DNA from: an uncultured Prevotellaceae bacterium
GTDB taxonomy: Bacteria; Bacteroidota; Bacteroidia; Bacteroidales; Bacteroidaceae
Length of the DNA stretch: 64,000 nt
Assembly (NCBI GenBank): GCA_902780635.1
Contig: CACZGH010000006.1
Location: forward strand, 1-64,000
Direction: 5' to 3'
In this document: piece after piece, positions 15,702-23,223 of the stretch
How the letters are laid out: every line of letters starts with the position of its first letter
Position numbering within the stretch: position 1 is the first letter of the stretch
Program-made: the position numbers and the translations under genes
Notes under the pieces: generated by a model
Database searches by the model: none
Told to the model about the DNA's origin: nothing
Seen by the model: the letters and a program-made list of their open reading frames with translations, nothing else

Positions 15702-16942
15702 TCGAAAAAAAGAAGGGCTTTCAGCTGAAGAAACACGGACCATATGTGGCAGTGGGATGCCTGTTGCTGGCTACACTGGGATGGGTGGTTTTTGGCAATC
15801 ATGCCTCGACACTGAGGGTGAACCAGGACGAGTTGACCATCAGTGAGGTGAAGAGCGCGGAATTCAAGGACTATGTGCGCACCAACGGTCAGGTGATGCC
15901 CATCCAGGTGGTGCAGATCTCTCCCGAGGAGGGTGGCATCGTGATGGAGAAAGTAGTTGAGGAGGGGTCAATGGTGCACAAAGGCGATGTCATCGTGCGC
16001 CTGAGCAACTCCAACCTCGACCTGCAAATTCTGAATGCGGAGTCGGAACTGGCGGAGAAGCAAAACCTGTTGCGCAACACACAGGTGGCCATGCAGCAAG
16101 ACAGGCTCAACAATCTGACAGAACAGGCGCAGCTCGATATGGATACGCACCGCAAGCAGCGTACTTTTGAGCAAAACAAACGTCTCTATGATGCGAAAAT
16201 GATCGACCGGGAGACCTATGTGCAGTCTCAGGAAGACTACCAACTCTCAGCCAGAAAACACAATCTGGTGGGCCGTCGTCTAAAACAGGACAGTCTCTAC
16301 CGATCTGTCCAGATGGACCAGATGGAGGATAATCTGCAGAATATGCGCCGGAATGTCATGCTGGTGAGACAGCGCAAAAGCAAACTCGAGGTGAGAGCCA
16401 ATGCCACTGGCGAATTGGGCCTGCTCGACGTGGAACTGGGGCAGAGCATCCAGCCTGGACAGAAGATTGGCCAGTTGAACGACCTCTCAGACTATAAGGT
16501 GCAGGCGCAGATAGACGAACACTATATCGACCGTGTGCGTCAGGGCCTGACAGCCACCTTCACCCGGGGCGACAAGCTGTATCAGCTGCAGGTGCGCAAG
16601 GTCTATCCCGAGGTGCGTGAGGGCAAGTTCCGTTGCGACTTCGTCTTCCGGGGCGAGCGCCCTGAGAACATCCGCACAGGCCAGACCTATTACATCGACC
16701 TAGAACTGGGCCAACCCGAGCAGGCCGTACTCATCCCTCGTGGCACCTTCTTCCAGACCACTGGAGGCCAATGGATCTTCGTGCTCGACAAAAGCGGCAG
16801 CAAAGCCTATCGCCGCAACATCCGCATAGGGCGTCAGAATCCCCAGTACTACGAAGTGCTTGAAGGTCTGGAGCCTGGCGAGCGTGTCGTCACCAGTGGC
16901 TATGAGGCATTCAAGGACAATGAAGTGTTGGACATCAAGTAA
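15689..16942 (+). CDS. HlyD/MacA-type periplasmic adaptor
   Basis: A 417-residue membrane-fusion protein bridging the inner-membrane ABC permeases and the TolC-like channel. It has one N-terminal membrane segment (about residues 15-35), a biotinyl-lipoyl-like half (GGIVMEKVVEEGSMVHKGDV), a long coiled-coil hairpin (about 110-240), the second lipoyl half (ANATGELGLLDVELGQSIQ) and a C-terminal beta-barrel region (RIGRQNPQYYEVLEGLEPGE). The ATG at 15689 lies inside the end of the TolC gene. Confidence 0.93.
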   Translation: MDRVIEKKKGFQLKKHGPYVAVGCLLLATLGWVVFGNHASTLRVNQDELTISEVKSAEFKDYVRTNGQVMPIQVVQISPEEGGIVMEKVVEEGSMVHKGDVIVRLSNSNLDLQILNAESELAEKQNLLRNTQVAMQQDRLNNLTEQAQLDMDTHRKQRTFEQNKRLYDAKMIDRETYVQSQEDYQLSARKHNLVGRRLKQDSLYRSVQMDQMEDNLQNMRRNVMLVRQRKSKLEVRANATGELGLLDVELGQSIQPGQKIGQLNDLSDYKVQAQIDEHYIDRVRQGLTATFTRGDKLYQLQVRKVYPEVREGKFRCDFVFRGERPENIRTGQTYYIDLELGQPEQAVLIPRGTFFQTTGGQWIFVLDKSGSKAYRRNIRIGRQNPQYYEVLEGLEPGERVVTSGYEAFKDNEVLDIK

Positions 16943-16958
16943 TCAATGAAACGTAGAT

Positions 16959-19358
16959 ATGAAGAGTTATCTTAAATTTCTGAGCCGTCACAGGCTATTT
17001 ACCACTATTAATATCGTTGGGCTGTGCCTGTCGATGGCCTTCCTTCTGCTGTTGGGCGACCTCATCTACCGCCAGACGACGGTGGAGAACTACCAGACAC
17101 GTGGTGATCGTACGTTTGTGGTGGGCAATGAGATGTGTATGATGTCAAACTTCCGTGTGGGACAGAAGTTGAAAGACCGTTTCCCAGAGATTGAGGACTG
17201 GTGCTCCATGGCTGGCTACAACATGACGTTTAACATTGGAGGGCAGAAGGCAGACACAAAAGTGCTTGTTACAGGGTCCAATTTCTTCACATTCTTCGAC
17301 TATCGGCTTCTGACGGGCGACCGCAGCAAGGTGCTCAGTGCACCCAACCAAATAGTGGTGAGCAAGAAGTTCGCGCAGCGATATTGGCCTGATGAAAGTC
17401 CTATTGGAAAAGAAATGGTGTTAGGAGACGATGGTACGTTCTTAGGGGAAACAGACAACGAGAACGGTCATGTCACCTACACCATCAGCGGCATAATGGA
17501 TGACTTCGACCGCTCCATAATTCCCGACGGATACGAATGCATATTCAACGTAGAGAATCTGCGCCACTTCCACTATTCGGCATACAATGAGCAGATGAAT
17601 AATGCCAGCTGTTGCATATTGTTCTTGATGGAACGTGAGGGCTGTGACCTGCGGAGCAAAATCAGCACCATGCGCGACTATCTGAAGACTTTCTTCTGGA
17701 TCTATCAGATGGAGGCAGTAAAGGAACTGACGCTCACCCCGCTGTCCACACTCTATTACGATGCCATGGAGTGTTCGTTAGGACCAGAAGATATCAATCA
17801 CGGCAGTCGGGAGATGGCACACCTCTATGTAGTTGTTGCCCTGTTGGTGCTGGTGTTCGCCATCTTCAACTATGTGAACCTGAGCGTTTCGCTCACCACA
17901 GAGCGGTCGAAGGAAATGGCCACCCGACGGCTCCTTGGCTCGTCGCGGCTGCAGGTCTTTGCAAAACTCATTGGCGAGAGCATAGGCTTCACTGCTGTGG
18001 CATTCTTGCTGGCTTACCTGTTGGCACTGGCACTGCAAGACAAAGCGACAGAGATGGCAGATTGCCGTTTGGACCTGCTGAAGGACACAGGCATCACAGC
18101 TGTCATCGGTTTCATTGCCATCATCGCCCTGACGGGTCTGCTGGCAGGTTTCGTACCCGCCTCGGTGCTCAGCGGCTACCAGCCCATCGACATCGTGCGA
18201 GGCACGTTCCGCCGCCGTGTGCGTCAGCGTTGGAGCCACATGCTGATGGTGCTGCAGGCGGTCTTTGCCATTGTCATGCTTACCATCACGCTGTTGCTTG
18301 GCAGCAGCATCCGTGAGCGCATGAACCGCCCATTGGGCTACGACATCGAAAATATCCTCAAGACCTGGGACGTAGTCAACCTCAATGAAAGCCAAAGGCA
18401 GACATTCCGCAGCAAATTGCTTGAACTGCCAGAGGTGGAAGCAGTTGGCTTCGGCTATGGTACACCCCTTGAGGGACTGGAGAACATGACAGTTTCTGCC
18501 GATGACGGAACTGTAGTAAGCCAACGGCTGCTGATGGGCGACAGTTGTTTCTACAATATCTTGAACATTCACCCCGAGAAAACCTATACAAACAATGGCG
18601 TGGGTGTCAACCACCAACTGCTACGACAGTTCGGAAAGCACGATGACGAAAGGAAAATAGTAACAGCAGACGGAAAGGTAAACCTTGAAGTGGGAGCTGT
18701 CTATCCAGATATGGTTTACCAGAACGTGATGCGTGAGGATGAGCATCCTACACCGTTTTTAATCTTCAGTGTAGATGAATTCCACGATGACACAGACAAC
18801 TATGTAAACAGAAGATACGGAAAGCCCCGTCAAGGACTTGTAAAATACCACGGTGAGCGTAAAAAGGTGGAGGACGCCATCAAGCAGCATATTAGCTCAG
18901 TTACAGGTCATGAAGCAGAAGAGGTTCACCCGCTCAGTCAGAGTCATCAGGAGTGGTATGAGGATTACGAACGGTTCCTCAGTGTGCTGATGGTCTTCAC
19001 CATCGTAGCCTTGCTGATTGCCGTGCTCGGACTGATGGCTATGAACAGTTATTTCGTGGGTCAACGTCGGCGTGAGATAGCCATCCGTCGTGTATTTGGG
19101 GCTGAAATAAGCAGCATCACCCTACGCTTGCTCCTTACTGTGGTCATCCAATCTATAGTCGCCATGGTTGTAGCCATCCCCCTTTCTTGTTGGTTGGCTC
19201 CGATGGTGAGCAGCATCTCAGGTCTTACCATCCGTATGGAGTTGATGCCATTGCTACTCTCCCTTGTCATCGTTCTCGCGGTCAATCTGCTGACAGCTGC
19301 TTTCCAAAGCTGGCATGCGGCCACCGAGAATCCCGTCAACAGCATCAAAAACGAGTAA
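16959..19358 (+). CDS. FtsX/MacB-type ABC permease 1
   Basis: A 799-residue ABC-exporter permease of the duplicated MacB/FtsX type seen in Bacteroidetes. A first membrane helix (about 12-32) is followed by a MacB_PCD-like periplasmic domain, a three-helix FtsX block (about 285-450), a second periplasmic domain and a C-terminal FtsX block (about 685-795). Typical motifs are KEMATRRLLGSSR, YQPIDIVRGTFR and RRREIAIRRVFGAE. It starts 16 bp after the adaptor. Such permeases use periplasmic motion to drive substrates (peptides, lipids or antibiotics) into TolC; the substrate here is unknown. Confidence 0.92.
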   Translation: MKSYLKFLSRHRLFTTINIVGLCLSMAFLLLLGDLIYRQTTVENYQTRGDRTFVVGNEMCMMSNFRVGQKLKDRFPEIEDWCSMAGYNMTFNIGGQKADTKVLVTGSNFFTFFDYRLLTGDRSKVLSAPNQIVVSKKFAQRYWPDESPIGKEMVLGDDGTFLGETDNENGHVTYTISGIMDDFDRSIIPDGYECIFNVENLRHFHYSAYNEQMNNASCCILFLMEREGCDLRSKISTMRDYLKTFFWIYQMEAVKELTLTPLSTLYYDAMECSLGPEDINHGSREMAHLYVVVALLVLVFAIFNYVNLSVSLTTERSKEMATRRLLGSSRLQVFAKLIGESIGFTAVAFLLAYLLALALQDKATEMADCRLDLLKDTGITAVIGFIAIIALTGLLAGFVPASVLSGYQPIDIVRGTFRRRVRQRWSHMLMVLQAVFAIVMLTITLLLGSSIRERMNRPLGYDIENILKTWDVVNLNESQRQTFRSKLLELPEVEAVGFGYGTPLEGLENMTVSADDGTVVSQRLLMGDSCFYNILNIHPEKTYTNNGVGVNHQLLRQFGKHDDERKIVTADGKVNLEVGAVYPDMVYQNVMREDEHPTPFLIFSVDEFHDDTDNYVNRRYGKPRQGLVKYHGERKKVEDAIKQHISSVTGHEAEEVHPLSQSHQEWYEDYERFLSVLMVFTIVALLIAVLGLMAMNSYFVGQRRREIAIRRVFGAEISSITLRLLLTVVIQSIVAMVVAIPLSCWLAPMVSSISGLTIRMELMPLLLSLVIVLAVNLLTAAFQSWHAATENPVNSIKNE

Positions 19359-19368
19359 ACCTATCTCC

Positions 19369-19440
19369 TTTTGGGCGGATTTCGCCCAAAATAGGCACAA
19401 ATCGGGCGAAATCCATCTGTTTTTGGGTAGATTTCGCCCG
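19369..19440. repeat. Tandem hairpins built on GATTTCGCCC
   Basis: Two adjacent perfect palindromes. The first is TTTTGGGCG (19369-19377) with CGCCCAAAA (19383-19391). The second is CGGGCGAAATC (19403-19413) with GATTTCGCCCG (19430-19440). The word GATTTCGCCC appears three times, in alternating orientation. It lies just after permease 1 and before the promoter of the inserted ATPase gene, so it could end the first exporter transcript, but it may equally be a REP-like element. Confidence 0.65.
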
Positions 19441-19469
19441 AAATGTTTTCCTGTATCAATAGATAATAG

Positions 19470-19477
19470 TATCTTTG
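19470..19477 (+). promoter_or_regulatory. -7 promoter element of the inserted ATPase gene
   Basis: TATCTTTG matches TAnnTTTG, 56 bp before the ATPase start. It gives that gene a transcript separate from the exporter. Confidence 0.6.
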
Positions 19478-19532
19478 CATCGTACAAATAGTATCATACC
19501 AAAAGTAAAATACCAAAAGTAAAACCAAAACG

Positions 19533-20678
19533 ATGCCAAAGAGAAAAGCATACAAACCAAGAAATCCTTTTATATACGAGGGATACGAGGGTTCTGACTA
19601 CTTCTGTGACAGGACAGAAGAGACGGAAAACATCATCTCAAGTTTGAAAAATGGGCGTAATTTAACACTCGTTTCACCAAGAAAAATTGGGAAAACTGGG
19701 CTTATTCTTCATACTTTTGATAAGATAAAACAGCAGGATAAGGATGCTGTCTGCATCTATACTGATATTTTTCACACACAGAATCAGTATGATTTCGTGC
19801 AGACACTGGGCAAGGCCATCGTGGAGGAAAGGCTGCTCGATACTCGAAGTTCTATGACAAAAGTGCTGAATTACTTCAGTCAATGGAGACCGACTATCAG
19901 TCCTGACCCTGTAACAGGTATACCCACGGTGTCTGTTTCCATTGAACGCTCCAATACAGAATACACTTTGAAGAGTATTTTTGAATATCTCAAGCGGAGT
20001 GGCAAGGAGGTGTTTGTAGCCATCGATGAATTTCAAACCATCACGGACTATCCAGAACAGGGCACAGAGGCACTCCTGCGGTCATACATCCAGTTTATAC
20101 ATAATGCCCACTTTATTTTCTCTGGCAGCAAACAACATTTGATGTACGAGATGTTTGGTTCGCCCAAGAGACCATTCTATCAGAGTACTGCCATGATGAC
20201 ACTACAACCGCTTCATGAGGAGATTTACTATGACTTCGCTTCACTGTGGTTCAAGGCAAAGAAGGGTTCTTTTAATGGAGAAGTCTTTCATCAGTTGTAT
20301 ACATTGTTCGAAGGTTATACATGGTATTTGCAATCTGTTTTAAACCGCCTTTATGAAATGGAACTCCACGTAACTGACTATCAACAGGTGAGAGAGGCTA
20401 TCTTGAGCATACTTAAAGATAAATCAAGTCAATACGAGATGGTGCTGACTTTCTTGACCGACAATCAGCGCAGCCTATTGAAAGCCATAGCCAAGGATAA
20501 TTGCGTAGCTCAGTTGCAGGCCAATGATTTCATACGTAAGCATGAGTTGCCAAGTGCCAGCAGCATCAAGAAAGCACTCACGGTGTTGAAAGATAAGGAC
20601 CTAGTCTATCAGACCACCAAGGGCTATATCGTCTACGACCGTTTTTTCAATCTTTGGCTGAAACGAACATTCAACTGA
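19533..20678 (+). CDS. AAA ATPase (ATPase_2-like) inside exporter locus
   Basis: A 381-residue P-loop ATPase of the ATPase_2/STAND-like type. It starts with the family pattern PRNPFIYEGYEGSDYFCDRT, then Walker A SPRKIGKTGL (about residues 48-57), Walker B VFVAIDEFQTI (about 158-168), sensor FIFSGSKQHL, and a C-terminal winged-helix domain (about 300-375, ending YIVYDRFFNLWLKRTF). It lacks the nuclease-like tail of the relative at 1381-2697. It interrupts an otherwise continuous exporter operon, has its own promoter and contributes no recognisable export function, so it looks like an inserted accessory gene. Function unknown. Confidence 0.85.
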   Translation: MPKRKAYKPRNPFIYEGYEGSDYFCDRTEETENIISSLKNGRNLTLVSPRKIGKTGLILHTFDKIKQQDKDAVCIYTDIFHTQNQYDFVQTLGKAIVEERLLDTRSSMTKVLNYFSQWRPTISPDPVTGIPTVSVSIERSNTEYTLKSIFEYLKRSGKEVFVAIDEFQTITDYPEQGTEALLRSYIQFIHNAHFIFSGSKQHLMYEMFGSPKRPFYQSTAMMTLQPLHEEIYYDFASLWFKAKKGSFNGEVFHQLYTLFEGYTWYLQSVLNRLYEMELHVTDYQQVREAILSILKDKSSQYEMVLTFLTDNQRSLLKAIAKDNCVAQLQANDFIRKHELPSASSIKKALTVLKDKDLVYQTTKGYIVYDRFFNLWLKRTFN

Positions 20679-20694
20679 CTCCAATAGAGCCACT

Positions 20695-20738
20695 GTCAAA
20701 GAATCATACGTCGAACCGTCTAATTATTAGACAATCAG
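20695..20738 (+). promoter_or_regulatory. 44-bp regulatory motif, copy 2
   Basis: Second copy of the motif at 14243-14286 with the same internal spacing. Here the centre is a near-perfect palindrome, GTCTAAT, T, ATTAGAC (20718-20732). The distance to the following -7 element (44 bp) matches that of copy 1 (45 bp). It restarts expression of the exporter after the ATPase insertion. Confidence 0.8.
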
Positions 20739-20781
20739 TCTCCGCCGGTGTGAAAATGCTGGCGGATTTGTTTTTATAGTG

Positions 20782-20789
20782 TAATTTTG
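20782..20789 (+). promoter_or_regulatory. -7 promoter element before permease 2
   Basis: TAATTTTG matches TAnnTTTG, 20 bp before the ATG at 20809. Confidence 0.65.
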
Positions 20790-20808
20790 CATTATCAAAA
20801 CAAAAAAT

Positions 20809-23211
20809 ATGAAGAGTTTTTTCAGATTCCTTTCTCGCAACAAGCTATATACTTTGATTAATGTAGCAGGGCTGGCAATATCGCTGATGCTCATCATCCT
20901 GATGGGCGACTACACCTGGCGACAGTATAGCATCGACAGTTGGCACAAGAACGCCGACCGCATCTACCTGATGGGTGAAGAGAATCATTTCTTTCTGTGG
21001 CCTCAAGCGGCAGAGGGCATCCAGCGGCTGTGCCCTGATGTGGAGCAGACCTGCTGCGTGATGAGCCAGATGGGGCGCATCAAGTATGGGGATAAAGAAG
21101 TGAAGGATGCTGATGATGAGAACGGCATCATCATGCTCGCCGACTCGTCGTTCTTTCAGTTGTTCGACTTCCCATTGGTGGAAGGTGACCGCCAGACCGC
21201 CCTCGATGCACCCGATAAGTGTGTCATCACGGAGCGGCTGGCCCATCGTCTCTTTGGCGACATGAATCCTATCGGCGAGTCGCTGCAGATAGTGGGTAAG
21301 AATAATATTCGTATCAATCATGTTGACCCTTACGACTCAACATTGGTCTATACCGTCAATGGCGTGATGAAGGATATGGACCGCACGGTGCTGCCCAATG
21401 AGACACAACTCATCGCCAGCATGCAGCGCTATCCTCAAGTGATGGGCTACCAACTAGACGACAAATCCTTTGCCAGCGGAGGAACAGGTACAGTCAAGGC
21501 GTTCTTCCTGATGAAGCCTGGCACCAATGTCGCTGCCACGAGGGAAATAGCATCCAAATACATCGACGAGCATCACCATGATGTATGGCGTGACAGCAAA
21601 CTGGCGATGCCCCCACTCACCGACATCATGTTTGCACCACAGAACAATGGCTTAGGTTTGCAGAAGGGCGACAAGACGCGACTACGCATCCTGTTGGCAG
21701 CCGTACTCGCCATCCTCTTCTTTGCCATTAGCAACTACATCAACCTGACCGTAGCCAATACCGGGTTCCGTGCTAAGGAGATGGCCACGCGACGGCTCTT
21801 CGGCAGCAGCCAGCGAGAGATTTCGCTGAAGTTGATTGTGGAGTCAACGTTGATGGTCGCATTCTGCTTTGCCGTTGGACTGGCTTTGGCTTTCTACTTC
21901 CAAGATGCCGCCTCAGAACTATTCAGAGGGAAAATCAGTCTGAACAACGATATCAGCGTGGGCAGCATCAGTCTTTGTCTCGGTTTTATCCTGCTCTTGG
22001 GCTTCGTTTCGGGCATCCTGCCCTCATGGCATATTTCCCGTTATCAGCCTATCGACATTGTCAAGGGCTCGTTCCGTTTGCCTATCGACATTGTCAAGGG
22101 CTCGTTCCGTTTTCATTCCAAGATGGTGCTAGGGCGTTTGTTCATTATTGTGCAGAATGCGGTTACTGTCTCCATGCTCACCGCAGCCCTCGTCATCTGG
22201 TTGCAGCTCAACCATCTCATCCATGCACCATTAGGCTTCAATACGGAGAATCTGTTCTATGTTGGAAGTCCGATGGGCAAAAACCAGACAGTGAGAAACC
22301 TGTTGGAGAGTATGCCCTTCGTAGAGCGTATCGGCTGCTATCAGGGGAGCACTTTCACGGGCTATAACTTCTCAGGAAAGGGTGTCAAGAACAGCGAGGG
22401 CGACTACGAAATGCTGATGATTACTGATCTGGACAAGGAGGCTTTCGACCTCTTGGGACTGAAAATCATCCGTGACAATGGAGCTGTCAACAATGGTTAC
22501 TACCTGAACGAAGAAGCCCTGCGCCTGCTGAACTATACAGGCGAGGAAAAGGATTTTGTGTGGGGTGATGACCAGAAGAGCCTCATAGCCGGGATACTGA
22601 AGGATTTCCGCATCATCAATGTGCTGGAGGGTGTGCGCCCAATGGCTATCAGAAAGTCGGAAATGGTAGATAATCCCAATTATCTGGTGAAGACAAATGG
22701 CGACAGGCATGCCCTTGCCGCTTTCAAGTCTATGCTCCAAGAACAAGGTGTCTCGGAAGATGACTTGCAGTATTATGTCTTCAGCATGGAGGACAGCATC
22801 GCTGAAACTTTCGAGGAGCATCAGAATACGCTGGATATTATCACACTCTTCACCTTCATTGCCATCGTCATCTCGGTCATGGGCTACGTGGGGCTGTCGC
22901 TCTTCTTCATCCGTCAGCGCCGCAAGGAGATTGCCATCCGCAAAGTGATGGGCTCGACATCGGGCGAAGTGCTGCTGTTGATGCTCCGCACATTCTCAAT
23001 TCCTATGCTGATTTCGTTTGTCATTGCCGTACCTGTCTCGTGGTACTTGATGAACGATTGGCTCAGCAATTTCAGTTATCGCATCGCGCTCAGTTTCTGG
23101 ATATTCGCTGCCGCTGGGCTTACCTGCTTCATCATTTCCCTGCTCACCGTTATTGTCCAGAGCTGGCGCGCTGCTTCTGAGAATCCCGAGAGCAGTATTA
23201 AAACTGAATAA
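20809..23211 (+). CDS. FtsX/MacB-type ABC permease 2
   Basis: An 800-residue paralogue of permease 1 with the same order of parts: N-terminal helix, MacB_PCD-like domain, FtsX block (KEMATRRLFGSSQ), second periplasmic domain and C-terminal FtsX block (RRKEIAIRKVMGST). It begins a second transcription unit with permease 3 and the ATPase. An exact in-frame 33-bp duplication repeats PIDIVKGSFR in the cytoplasmic loop after the first FtsX block. Confidence 0.92.
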   Translation: MKSFFRFLSRNKLYTLINVAGLAISLMLIILMGDYTWRQYSIDSWHKNADRIYLMGEENHFFLWPQAAEGIQRLCPDVEQTCCVMSQMGRIKYGDKEVKDADDENGIIMLADSSFFQLFDFPLVEGDRQTALDAPDKCVITERLAHRLFGDMNPIGESLQIVGKNNIRINHVDPYDSTLVYTVNGVMKDMDRTVLPNETQLIASMQRYPQVMGYQLDDKSFASGGTGTVKAFFLMKPGTNVAATREIASKYIDEHHHDVWRDSKLAMPPLTDIMFAPQNNGLGLQKGDKTRLRILLAAVLAILFFAISNYINLTVANTGFRAKEMATRRLFGSSQREISLKLIVESTLMVAFCFAVGLALAFYFQDAASELFRGKISLNNDISVGSISLCLGFILLLGFVSGILPSWHISRYQPIDIVKGSFRLPIDIVKGSFRFHSKMVLGRLFIIVQNAVTVSMLTAALVIWLQLNHLIHAPLGFNTENLFYVGSPMGKNQTVRNLLESMPFVERIGCYQGSTFTGYNFSGKGVKNSEGDYEMLMITDLDKEAFDLLGLKIIRDNGAVNNGYYLNEEALRLLNYTGEEKDFVWGDDQKSLIAGILKDFRIINVLEGVRPMAIRKSEMVDNPNYLVKTNGDRHALAAFKSMLQEQGVSEDDLQYYVFSMEDSIAETFEEHQNTLDIITLFTFIAIVISVMGYVGLSLFFIRQRRKEIAIRKVMGSTSGEVLLLMLRTFSIPMLISFVIAVPVSWYLMNDWLSNFSYRIALSFWIFAAAGLTCFIISLLTVIVQSWRAASENPESSIKTE
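22048..22113 (+). repeat. 33-bp tandem duplication in permease 2
   Basis: Two adjacent 33-bp units (22048-22080 and 22081-22113) that differ only at the last base. They encode PIDIVKGSFRL then PIDIVKGSFRF. Permease 1 has one copy (PIDIVRGTFR) at the same place, so the duplication is recent and keeps the frame. Confidence 0.9.
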
Positions 23212-23223
23212 AGTCATGGAGTC

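Noticed and set aside
17778..18617. Minus-strand open frame (279 codons) within permease 1
   Set aside because: Antisense shadow; its protein is Cys/His/Gln-rich without domain order, while the plus strand encodes a typical FtsX permease.
20739..20789. Possible sigma-54 (-24/-12) promoter before permease 2 (TGGC near 20759)
   Set aside because: The expected GC of the -12 element is missing, copy 1 of the locus has no matching site, and both promoters have a good TAnnTTTG element.
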